Shown piece by piece: positions 47,784 through 57,499 of a stretch of DNA of 64,000 bases. This DNA is from Agarophyton chilense. Its lineage: Eukaryota; Rhodophyta; Florideophyceae; Gracilariales; Gracilariaceae. The stretch covers positions 620,001-684,000 of the forward strand of contig JARGXX010000033.1 of assembly GCA_030374765.1 (NCBI GenBank), given 5' to 3'. The stretch's first letter is position 1. Each line of letters starts with the position of its first letter. The translations under genes were made by a program, and so were the position numbers. The notes below the pieces were generated by a model. It was not told where the DNA came from and did not search any database. It worked only from the letters and a program-made list of their open reading frames with translations.

Positions 47784-48227
47784 TGAGGTGAAGTTAGAGC
47801 GGAATGTCGACAAGGGTGTGAAAGCGCCGCTGTGGTGGAGCGCTTTCCGTTTGAAAGCGCAAAAACGCAAAGCAGACGGGCCTTCGGTTTGGCAGCAGCT
47901 GTGGATCGTTCTGGTGAACGGGGCGACGCGGACAGTGGTGTCTGTGGAGCGGAATGTGCCTGTGCAGACGCTATGAGTCGAAGCGAAAATTGAAGCCGAC
48001 ACAGTTGTTGAGGAGAGGCAATCCTGTGGAAGCCGAAAATTCAGGGCACATCATTTTCCACCGATAAAACGTGTTCTAGTGTTCGCGCGTACACTTGCTT
48101 AGAGCCCCAAATAAAGCACCCCAGTTCTAAGAAATATGAACTTATGGCATCTTCTGATCCCGCCAGCGAGTTCGTCGGCGTGTTCCGCGGCGAATCTTTT
48201 CTTTTGAGTTCCGCGTTGCTCCTCACA
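47784..48227. other. Divergent promoter region of the HECT ligase and small Tim genes
   Basis: No coding feature seen. Moderately GC-rich near the HECT gene and AT-richer toward the Tim start. Confidence 0.5.
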
Positions 48228-48546
48228 ATGTCGTCTGGAGACGCAAATGTTTCGGAAATGATGGCCCGTATCGAGGCTCAGGTGAAAGCGCAGATGGGGG
48301 AAGTGTTTCGGGAGCAGGTGACTGAGAAGTGCTTCAACGTGTGTGCGGACGTGTCCAAGAAGCAAATGTCGTCTCGCGAAACAGCCTGCGTTGAGAAGTA
48401 AGCGTGTCAAGTCAAATGTCTCGAAGCGATAAAGACCACTAACAATCTTTCATTATTATGTCTGACTCAGATGCCTGTTTAGATTTATCGATGCAATGAA
48501 TGTCGTCACTGAAGCTTTGGCAAATCGATCCAATCGGGGCTTTTGA
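48228..48546 (+). CDS. Small Tim chaperone, Tim13-like (two exons)
   Basis: Exon 1 is 48228-48397 and exon 2 is 48471-48546. The 73-nt intron has donor GTAAGC, an ACTAAC branch candidate and acceptor ACTCAG. The 81-aa product has the twin CX3C motif: C35-FNV-C39 and C54-VEK-C58, separated by 14 residues; the last cysteine comes only after splicing. The segment after it (FRFIDAMNVVTEAL) resembles Tim13. Small Tims carry hydrophobic precursors across the mitochondrial intermembrane space. An in-frame ATG at 48144 would add 28 residues, which is unusual for the family, so 48228 is preferred. Tim8, 9 or 10 cannot be fully excluded. Confidence 0.88.
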
Positions 48547-49140
48547 TCAGGTACAGCGCGTTATAGTTACTTGTGCCATATTTGCAAACATCCAAGGCTT
48601 CCCCTCCTATGGTGTTTGCCTCGGTGCTATCCATTGCCCTGCATTTTGATCGAGTCAGGTTTGCAAACCTCATTCGAGCCCGAACGCATATCTACGCCCT
48701 AATCTGGGTTCTTCTGCCGCTTATAACCCTTGCATATGTATCCAATCATAGCTTTACCAAAAGAGTTGCCTAAGAAAATAAATGTGTTGCGGCATCTATT
48801 TGGCATTGCGCGGCGACTAGCTTCTAAAGCCAGTCCGCTGCCCAAGAACAGCTGGAGAGGCGTTTTCATTTTCCAAAATCTGGAATGTGAATATACTGAA
48901 GAGACCCGAGGCCCACTCTACTTACGTCCATGCAAAGCATGTTCAAGCATGTCCAGGGAGCTGCATGCAAGAAGATTCTCTCATCCACCACTGATCAATG
49001 AATGAAATACGAGTAATCCCAAGGTCCTACTAGACCGAAGGAGTGAGATACACCCGTGAGAATGTGGCTTTACACAAAGCAAGGAACTACGGAATGCGCA
49101 TACTGTCTTCGCTTTAGAAATGGAAGAGTGCATCATGTCA
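48547..49140. other. Convergent spacer, nothing recognised
   Basis: Between the small Tim and PRA1 stops. No repeat, RNA or gene recognised. Confidence 0.45.
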
Positions 49141-49749
49141 TTAGACAGTTGCTGGAGTGTAGGCAGTTTCAAAGTCAGCTTCACCCGGAGGTCTACGAAC
49201 AGCGGCGTGGGTAACGGCAATAATACCAACAACGGCCACGAGCACTGTGAAGGTGGCACCTGCACCAGTAAGCCATAACATAACAAGCGAAAACACGGTA
49301 ATGAAAGCGGCCTTAACATTATTATCCAAAGTGACACCTCCAAACACAAGCGGTTCCGGGTTCAGGAAATAAAGGTAAAAGTAAGCCAACGCAATGAAAA
49401 GGCCTCCCAAAAATGCCAGCGGAGAAGTAAGGATGGTCAAAGCCGACATGATGAGCAAAATGACAAGATAATTGAACGCGTAGTATTCCCCATTCTCACG
49501 GATACGTTCGAACAGTTCACTGAACTCGGGCTTGCCCATTTGAGAGGTATTGCAAAACTCTCCCCACGGACGAGAACGAGCCCAAACATCGCCCATACGA
49601 TCCTTTAACGTCTCGAGCGACGGCATGAGTCCCGCGACGTGCGAAAGAGTGCCCAAAGCGCTCGGCGCGGACGCGGACGTCGCGGCGGGGGTTTCAGCCG
49701 GAGCTGCGGGTACCTCGGAGGTAGTTTTCAATTCAGTGAACGTGGCCAT
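49141..49749 (-). CDS. PRA1-family (prenylated Rab acceptor) membrane protein
   Basis: The predicted 202-aa ER/Golgi membrane protein belongs to a family that binds prenylated Rab GTPases and shapes vesicle traffic. A soluble N-terminus of about 100 residues ends with the family signature RPWGEFCNTSQMGKPEFSEL, then RIRENGEYYAFNYL. Two double-spanning hydrophobic blocks follow (about 103-135 and 150-185), each long enough for a helical hairpin. The start at 49749 (MATFTELKTTSE) is chosen over an upstream in-frame ATG at 49860, which precedes only Pro/Thr-rich leader-like sequence. Confidence 0.9.
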   Translation of the reverse strand: MATFTELKTTSEVPAAPAETPAATSASAPSALGTLSHVAGLMPSLETLKDRMGDVWARSRPWGEFCNTSQMGKPEFSELFERIRENGEYYAFNYLVILLIMSALTILTSPLAFLGGLFIALAYFYLYFLNPEPLVFGGVTLDNNVKAAFITVFSLVMLWLTGAGATFTVLVAVVGIIAVTHAAVRRPPGEADFETAYTPATV

Positions 49750-52180
49750 GACTGAAGAAATCGTGTTGACGGGTTTTCCTTTTCGAGTGGGTTGATGTAG
49801 ATAAGGGCGACAGTGGGGACGGGCGAATGTCGGTGGGGGGGTGGGTAGGGAGGAGAGCAAAGTTGTGTCGGGTTGGTCAACTGCTTCTGTGTGGCGATCG
49901 AAATACTTCTCGAATTGGCAGTTGCAGGTGCTGGCAGAAATTGTTCAGTTCTGACAGTGAGCTTGGCAATTACTTGAGCACCATAGTAGTTGGAAGCACT
50001 TTGCCAAGAGCATACTGGCCAGCGAGGCAAACGTAGCCGAAAATCTCAGAATTAAGCTGCATTTTGAGCACAAAGAAGCTTTTGGAGTTTTTGAGATCTC
50101 CCTCTACTGTACCTTCTATAGTCCAAGAGTTTTTTGGTCCCGAGTCTGCACTTTTCATACAATGGAAAAGGTTCACCCATTAGCAAAAAATATATAGCGG
50201 ATGCTTTGGCCGGAAAGAAATTCTAGCCCGTTCAGATACGAAGGTAATAATTGCAAACTCCGCTTTTCCATATCGTAGAAGTGAGTAGTCTTGTTCGCCT
50301 CTCATAAACCCAAGTTCGATAGTACACTCTCCAAAAATCAAATAGCAGCAACCGTTTCTTTTGAAACCAGTTGCTCTTGGCAAACGCTATATAAGAAAGG
50401 GGCCTCTGGCTGAACCTCTATCCTGTCTTGAACAAACAGCGCGTCCATCAATGATCGAACCCACAACGTTCTTTTCTACAAGCATCAAAAAGGCAGCACT
50501 AGCAGTCTAAAGCGCAAAAAATAAACGCGCATAACTTTACTATGAGCCTTGCGACCTTCCTTCATATCATTTGTCGTCTTTTTTGTTTCAATGACAGCAA
50601 AACGTCTTTTAATGCTTTTATATAATCTAAGAAGGTAAGCAGCCTCCAAGTTCTCCTAAACCTCTACAACAGTAGCCTTGAGTTCTCAAACTAATTCATA
50701 CTGCTTATATCCAGCGTAAACTTTACAAACCATCTCCTCACAAACATTTTCTATTAAATATATAACAGGATTTCTTGCTGGCCACGGTAGCAAAGCAATG
50801 CCCTTTAATTCTAGCCATTCAACCTTATTTTTGCGGTATGTATTGTAGCTTTGTTTTATTAGAAGATAAAGGAAGAAAATTCTCCGAACGTGTCAGCCAC
50901 AAATGGCAAGAAATCCTTGTTTCAAAATTTTGCAAAAGGTCATGGCATATGCGTTGCCACTAACAAATATCAGCTTTGATATACCTATAATGATGCAGCT
51001 CCCCACCTTGTGACAGTTACAGTCCTGTTATGACAAGCATATAAACGACGAGGTTCTTTGAGTAAATTGGGTCAATAGTATTCCAATTCGTTCGGTCCGT
51101 CCATATTTAATTTCTTATGGTCACTAAATCTGATAGCGGTAGTTACAGTAGTTGAGTGCGGTGCACAGTAGCCCCCCACTGAGCACCGCACGCACAATAA
51201 AGCGGCGGCCGGCGGTTCGCACTGCCCGACTCGTCTCGAGTCAAGCCGGCGTTCCTCTGCGATCCTTTCATGGTAGCATCGCTGATCGAACCCTCCAACC
51301 ACTTCCCGCACACCGATCTCACCCTCGCGCCTTCCCTAACGCTCTGAAAGCTCGCGCGTCGCAAGCGCTCACAACAGCTTAACTATACTTGAGCCTCTTG
51401 CTCAACGCGCACGAGTTCTACAAGCGCATTCGGTCTCGGCGTCTCATTGTAGAGGGCTCATTGGTCTATAGACACAATTGTGGCTCATCTATTTGGTATT
51501 ATCCTTCTACATTGTTTCGGTCTGTGCGGCTCGTGAAGCAAAAGTTTCATTGCGGCTGCCTTCCTCAACAAGAAGAACAAATCGAGACTACTGGTCTCGT
51601 CAAGGCACTTTTGACACTACGTTTTCTTCTTTCGTTTGATGCAAAAGTTTATTTTTGCTGCCTTGGAGTCCTTTATTATTCGTCTACAGAATTCTTTTTT
51701 CTGTGCTTTGCCTGCTCTCAACGTCACAGGTTCTTGCGTCTTGCGTTTTCTGCTTCACTCGCCTGCACCGCATAATCCCACTCACCCCCACCATAGGAAA
51801 AATCGGCCCATACACCCATCTGGGCTCACACAATCACTACCTGAAATCTGGCTGCTCCCCCGTTTTGGGGAAAAGCGCATCAAGCTCAAGGTACGATTTG
51901 TTATATGGAAACGATACTGAAGTACAGGTTGGCCTTGCCGCCTATTTTGTATTACCCGAACGCATCTCGAAACCGCATACTACTGTGGGCTGCAGTGTGT
52001 GTTCTATGTGAAGTAAGTCGGCCTTCTCAACACATAGAGGACGTGCGAAGATTACTCAGTCTCATTTTGCTATTACACAGGGAGAAGAAGAAGACTAAGA
52101 AGGTTACCTTTCCCGGTAGGGGACCGGTGAAGAATATTTTCATTCATTGTCAAAGCATCTCGCGTTGAGCGTACTCCGCG
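49750..52180. other. AT-richer spacer, then probable copia 5' flank
   Basis: No host gene seen. The left part (49750 to about 51050) is AT-richer than the rest of the window. The right part leads into the copia gag and probably contains the 5' LTR and leader of that element, but I could not fix the LTR ends. A hairpin followed by AATAAAG lies at 51156-51201. Confidence 0.45.
51156..51191. repeat. Perfect 9-bp hairpin followed by AATAAA
   Basis: GTGCGGTGC (51156-51164) and GCACCGCAC (51183-51191) form an inverted repeat around an 18-nt loop, with AATAAA a few bases beyond. This arrangement would suit the R/U5 part of the copia LTR, but that is inference. Confidence 0.6.
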
Positions 52181-53263
52181 ATGGACCTTGACAGAGAGCC
52201 TGAGATAAAGCGTATTCCGCGCCTCAAAGGCAATGCCGACTACTACACTTGGCGGATCTACGTAAGGTATTTGATGCACAACTTGCAATCCCTATTCGTG
52301 CTCACTGAAACCCGCCCTGAGGATGGCACCGCACAAGCCCGAAGAAGATGGGACGATGCGGACAGGAAGGCACGATCCGCCATTGTGCAAAACCTGGGGA
52401 CTCAACCCATCGTCGCCGTCTCCGAACTTCTCGAGAGAGATGAATGCTCCGCCTTGGAAGTTTGGACAAAACTTGAAACGACTTACAAGAAGGACAGCAT
52501 CCAGTCTAAGTTGAACCTTCGCCAGAAGTTGAGCACCATCTTCTTTAAGGACGGTGAAGATATCCAGAAGCATCTTCTGGAGCTGGAAACGACCTTTCTT
52601 GAACTGGCCCGCCTTGGTGACCCACTGACCGATCGTGAACGCACTGCCACCTTACTGCGCACACTTCCCGACTCACTGATGGCGATAACGCTTCCTGCGG
52701 ATGCAAATAACATGTAATATGACCAAGTCGTTTCACTTGTTCGCTCAGAGATGGATCGTCGCAACCATCGCGCGTCGAACTTGTCAGGCCCAAAAACATC
52801 GGATACGAAGGCAGAGATCAGACACCCGTATCCAGCCGCTCAAAAATCCTCAGCACCTCGCAACCAGCGCCCAAGGAGAACCACCAAGGGACTAGAGTGC
52901 TGGAACTGCGGAAGAATAGGTCACATCCGATCAGAATGTTGGTCCCGCAAGATCTCTAACAAAAACAGCCGTAGGTCATCAGGCCACGGCAGACGGAACT
53001 CTAGAGGTCGGGAACATAACGGAAACGACCATAAAAGGAACCAACATCCGAATAGAAACTGGGATTCTAGCAACGGATCCCACAACAGTGGACGAAATAA
53101 TTCCCACAGTAATAACAATAACGCCAACGGGGAGCATAGTCCTGCCCGAGGCTTTGTGGCCATTTCCCAAGCCAGCCACTACTTGAAAGGCTCCTCACAG
53201 ACTTGGTTGGATTCTGGAGCCACGCATGTGTTTGTCAAAGATCGACACCTCTTCTGGGAGTAC
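52181..53263 (+). mobile_element. Ty1/copia retrotransposon relic (gag to start of protease)
   Basis: The parts visible are a UBN2/copia-type gag domain (about 52.2-52.7 kb; NADYYTWRIYVRYLMHNL, SALEVWTKLETTYKKDS), a CCHC zinc knuckle near 52.9 kb (CWNCGRIGHIRSEC), and the start of a copia protease (WLDSGATHVF) near 53.2 kb. The element is broken, with a small number of breaks, and is cut off by the gypsy element that begins at 53264. Its continuation would lie beyond the right window edge. It is older than the gypsy insertion because it is the target. Confidence 0.9.
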
Positions 53264-53930
53264 TGTAGGACAATGCCCCCAAGGGGGAAAACCTACGAAG
53301 ACGTCCAGATCTTCCTCTCACGAGGTAAGCGGCGCGGTAGAGCCCTCCCAGGGATCGGCGCGCAATGCCGGGTGTAAGCCGGAGCCGAACCGTCGCGACG
53401 GGCGCAGGGAGGCTGAAAGAAGCCGAGAATATCCGCCGAAGCGGTGCTTGCGTATCCTCTGAGGAGGCAAAACCCACGAGAGTGGCGAGCACGACAGGTG
53501 TCGGTGCGGGCCGCAAGAGCGGGAATTGCCCAATGAAGGGGAGGAAAAGGGAAGGAAAATGGGAACGGAGGCAAGAGGGCGAGGTTGACCACGAGTCGCA
53601 AGAGAGGACTCGGGAATAGCCGGCACTGCCGGATGTAGCAAACCGTATACACGGGCGGAACCACGAAGTGGGAATAGATACCCAACACACGAAGGCTGCT
53701 TGAACGTCCAACGGGGTTGGGAAGCCGTGCACCACGGGAAATCCCTCCGTAAGGAGTTGTATATCCGCGCAGGCGGTTCGACCCAGAGCCAAGATCTGGA
53801 AGACCAAGATCACCCTTGTTGGGGAGACTTTACTGGTCCGGCGGCCGCGAGGCCGGCGGCCTAAGTACTGTAGTCACCGTAGAATAGAATAAATAAAGTC
53901 TATCCTAAATAGCTAAATGTCCGTCTAACA
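53264..53930 (-). repeat. 3' LTR of the chromovirus
   Basis: The outer border TGTAGG at 53264 is fixed by the matching border at 63796. The inner border is placed at 53930 because the minus strand then reads TGTTAG...CCTACA, a usual LTR start and end. That inner border is tentative because no clear polypurine tract adjoins it. Length is about 667 bp. Confidence 0.8.
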
Positions 53931-54173
53931 AAGGGGCCAATCTGGCGGCCACGTGTCGCGCGGGCGCTGCGACCACGTGTATGGCACCCGGTCCCGCCGG
54001 TGCATCACCGGCGTTCCGGCCATCGCCGTGAAAACGGATTACTCCTACTCATAACGAGGTTGCACGCCGGAGGCTCCGGAAAAAACTTAAGTCCCAAAAA
54101 ACCTCCCTGGAGGACGTTGCTCTTCATATCACCCCCCTTAATACAGGGCGAACACCTCGAAGAGGAAGTCGGC

Positions 54174-55949
54174 ATGGCAGCTCGTCATGATAAGAGCGCG
54201 TCCGACACCGGGTCTCCGGAAACCAACACACCTTCACCAAGGATCGCACGCAAGCTCTTCGCATCCGATTCCAACCACAGCACACCAACACGCACCATGT
54301 CCAACCCCGACCGTCATAACACATCCGCGACTCCCGCCCTTGGCGGTTCCACCGGCTTCCGGTCCGCGCCCCACGCTGGGGATGTTACCAACCTCGTGTA
54401 CGAAGACCGCCGTATTGGCGCCCGCTCTCGCGGACAGGCGGACCCACCGCAGTGGCCGACCTACGACGCCCTTGTGGGTGCAAATCCGAGAACTCGGCAT
54501 GGCTCCGCGATGTTGCTGTATGGGCCTTGGTTTCACCCATTGGCTGTCCGCGACGAGGATTTGATCCAATCCTACACCGATAATTCGGAGATACTCCCGG
54601 GCGACCTGCCTGGCGTGGTGACCATGTCCTGGAATTGGCGTAATCGTATCGCCATCCCGGTACAACACATACTCCGCCGACGCGGTGAATCCTCTGCGGA
54701 GGCTAAGGCCGCGCTTGTGCGGATCGCTTATCTCAGGCACCATCGGGCGCCTTTCGAGTTCCCGATACCGCCAGAGGTCGAATTCGACGTCCACCTCTAC
54801 CGCACTCGCGGGGAAATGTCGTACTGTGACCGTCTTAACGGATTGGAAACCCTCGCTTGGAGGGGCACACCGATCGCTCGGCAAGAAGCCCTTTGCTGGG
54901 GACGACCGATTCTTCGGGCAGAGTTCCGCTACCAACCGCGGCAGTCGCGCTCGAACTTTCTTCAGAACTTCATCCGCGATGAGCGGCATTGGCGGGCCCG
55001 GACCGGGCATTTCGTACCGTACCAGAACACGGAGATTGAGCGCATCGCGCCTGCTCACCGACGTGGTCGGTACGTCAGTCTCCCAGACTGGTGGTCCTCC
55101 TTGGAGGCGTGCTGGGGTTGCTTCATTGAGCTGCCCCCAGTTTTCACCTATATAGGGTCGTCGTTCTTGAACAATCCCCAGTCGGGGTGGTGGTCCGTCG
55201 TGGTAAGCGAATGGGCCGTCCACACTGCGGCTTTTATCCTCGCTGAGGCGTACGACCAATACCGATTGTGGTACGTGCCACCGCGTGTGCGGGCTGCGAT
55301 CCGCCGTTTGGACATGCGCATCCCCCTCGGGGGTGAGGCGAACGAAGAAGAGATGCTGGGCCTCCTCGACTTTGTGGAGGGGGTCCAGTGGGATGAGGTC
55401 CCGCTGGAGAACTCCCAACGCATTCAACCGCGTCGCGGGTCTGGCCCCGGATTCGGGAGGAGTACCGCGCTAGCGGGGGATTTCATCTACTTCGACCTCT
55501 GGGAGTACCACGAGATCAGCCGCGAGGAAGCGGAAGCCAACCAGCATGCGCCGCGTGAAGTCCCGGCCGACCACCCGCGAGGGTATGTCGACTCGAGCGA
55601 CTATTACCGCGACTATGCGGATGGTGACCCGATGGTCGACAACGAACCGGAGGATCCAGGTTACGCTCCGATGGAGGATGACGAGTCCGGCGAGGCCGGT
55701 GAGGAGTCCGTTGAATACGGTGGTGCGGCTCCATCCGGGGCTGCTGATGCCGTGCGGACGGATTCCTATCCGACCCCATCGGTGGCGGGCCCGCCTGCAA
55801 CTGCCGCTGGCGCGCAGCGGGGCGAGGTCATCGCGCGCTTCCTTCGGGAGGTGGGGCTTCGCCCTTCCGAGATCTCGGGTGATGTGGCCGCCATGCGGGA
55901 TGCCTTAGCTAACCGCCTGGGCGGGGGTCCACCTCGTGCGGAGGAATGA
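54174..55949 (+). CDS. Element-borne open frame antisense to gag-pol, function unknown
   Basis: An uninterrupted frame of 592 codons (650 if an ATG at 54000 is used) lies between the 3' LTR and the chromodomain region, on the strand opposite to gag-pol. The N-terminus is disordered. The middle (about 100-400) looks folded and is rich in Trp, Arg and Tyr (VTMSWNWRNRIAIPVQHILR, LPDWWSSLEACWGCFIELPP). The C-terminal part is acidic and Pro/Gly-rich, closing with a short helical segment (EVIARFLREVGLRPSEIS). No signal peptide, membrane helix or known domain is recognised. An AATAAA lies 60 nt after the stop. It is probably transcribed from antisense activity of the LTR just upstream (inference). 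Confidence 0.75.
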   Translation: MAARHDKSASDTGSPETNTPSPRIARKLFASDSNHSTPTRTMSNPDRHNTSATPALGGSTGFRSAPHAGDVTNLVYEDRRIGARSRGQADPPQWPTYDALVGANPRTRHGSAMLLYGPWFHPLAVRDEDLIQSYTDNSEILPGDLPGVVTMSWNWRNRIAIPVQHILRRRGESSAEAKAALVRIAYLRHHRAPFEFPIPPEVEFDVHLYRTRGEMSYCDRLNGLETLAWRGTPIARQEALCWGRPILRAEFRYQPRQSRSNFLQNFIRDERHWRARTGHFVPYQNTEIERIAPAHRRGRYVSLPDWWSSLEACWGCFIELPPVFTYIGSSFLNNPQSGWWSVVVSEWAVHTAAFILAEAYDQYRLWYVPPRVRAAIRRLDMRIPLGGEANEEEMLGLLDFVEGVQWDEVPLENSQRIQPRRGSGPGFGRSTALAGDFIYFDLWEYHEISREEAEANQHAPREVPADHPRGYVDSSDYYRDYADGDPMVDNEPEDPGYAPMEDDESGEAGEESVEYGGAAPSGAADAVRTDSYPTPSVAGPPATAAGAQRGEVIARFLREVGLRPSEISGDVAAMRDALANRLGGGPPRAEE

Positions 55950-56008
55950 CCGGAGCTTCCGGTAGAATGTAGGGCGGCGCCACTAGGGCGCCCTTGCCAG
56001 TACTGAGA

Positions 56009-56014
56009 AATAAA
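56009..56014 (+). terminator. Polyadenylation signal of the antisense frame
   Basis: Canonical AATAAA on the plus strand, 60 nt downstream of the stop of the antisense open frame. Confidence 0.55.
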
Positions 56015-56331
56015 AAGAAGAGGGTCGCCTTTCCGACGCCCTTTCCCAAGTCCACTTCTTTCTTTCCGGGGTACCGGCCTTCATCCGGGGTTCCGGCGTT
56101 GCAGGGAACCAGCCTAGCTGGGAGTTCCGTGTTTAACGGTGGGCGCTTCGCGCGCGGACCAGGTAACTGGCACGACCACCAACGACGTTGGGATAGCGTG
56201 AGCGGTTGCTTCCTTCCCCGCGTTGGGGCATGGACGGAGATGGCGCGTGGCGCCATCAGCCATTCCATTCCGTGTTCACGGTTTATCCCTCTTGGGCGTT
56301 TACCAGCGTGGCTGGGAGTGCGGTTCTCGCA

Positions 56332-56496
56332 AGGCGGTGGTATCGCATTACCGCAGAGCGCGGGAGGTGCTCAATGGGCTCCGGGGTGTCCCACTCCGGC
56401 CCGTATCCGTACCAGCGGGTCCGGTACTGGAGCACCCCGTGCTCATCGTAGCTATGTCCGACGATCCGGTCGAGGACGTACTCCTGCACGTAAACT
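56332..56496 (-). other. Chromodomain of the gypsy element
   Basis: The minus strand encodes YVLDRIVGHSYDEHG, LQYRTRWYGYGPEWDT and PEPIEHL. This is the chromodomain pattern, with aromatic residues and the WxGYGPExDTxEP-like core. It places the element in the chromovirus clade, whose chromodomains guide insertion to methylated-histone chromatin (family knowledge). A Pro/Arg-rich linker of about 1 kb separates it from the integrase end. No gene is seen between 55950 and this domain. Confidence 0.85.
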
Positions 56497-57499
56497 TGCC
56501 GGCCTTGCCGGGTGGTGGTGACTCGAGGCTCAGCGCCGCGTGGCGCTCGGCTCGTCGTCGCCTGTTCCGGGTCACCCGGTTTGTCATTCCGCTTTGCGGT
56601 TGTTGCCGGGTTGCCGGAGCTGCCGTACCACTTCGCGAAGGTTGCCGGCGCGGCCGGGTTGTGTTTCCGCTGGGCGGTAGGGGCTTCCCTGAAGTCCGCT
56701 CTTACCGCGAGTTTGCGGGGGTCCTTCCGTCTTGGTGACGGTTCGCCGGAGGCCTGCGCTTGATTTGCGGCATGCGGCGTTCCCATTGGTGGGCAGTTTC
56801 CGCTGTGCGGTGCGCCGCGGGCGGTGAGTGGATCACCGTCCCGGTGATCCACCTCCGCGGGGTGGCTGTCAGCCAATGACCGGGATGCCGGGTGCCCATT
56901 GGTCTGATCTCCCGCCTAGGTCACGTGACCTTGAGGACGGGTGGTCGGACCGTCGCGGACGGTTGGCTCCGATTGTTCGGCAAGGGAGGCGGTTTTCGAC
57001 TTGTCGTCGCGCCCCTTTTCCCCCATGGGGTTCGTACCGTTCTCAACGGAGTAGCTCGCTAGACCTGCTTGCGCAGCGCCCGCCGGAGTACCGGTATCGA
57101 CCAAAACGCTCGGTGTGCGACCGCGAATGTGCGGGGAGCTCTCAGTTGCTTCCACGCGATGAGGAGCGTCCGTAGGGTCTCGCTTCCCGGCTTCGGGTCT
57201 TCGAGCGCCTTGGTTCCCCTTGCGGGGTTGCGTGGCGGTCGGGTTGACCGCCACGTCCCGCGGGAGCGGATTGGCGTCCGGCGACGATGCCGGTTGCCCG
57301 CTCGGGGGCCTTGCCCGGGGTGTCCGGTTAAAATTCCGTTGCAACGGCGATGCTTCCGCGATTGAGCGGGTCCCCTCCCCCTCCCTAGACGGAGCGATGG
57401 GTGATGGTGGGCTAACGGCATGGCAGGTATAAATACAGCTGCGCGGCGCCCGTAAGGGTAGCTGGCCGCGAGGGCTAGGTGTTTCCGGCATTGCCGGTT

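Noticed and set aside
53226-53462. Short plus-strand frame that occurs at both LTRs
   Set aside because: It is simply LTR sequence; its repetition reflects the LTR duplication, not a conserved gene.
54234-55427. 397-codon minus-strand frame opposite the antisense gene of the chromovirus
   Set aside because: It lies in the gag-pol direction but has no recognisable domain, and codon quality is better on the plus strand. It was considered because it would remove the antisense interpretation.
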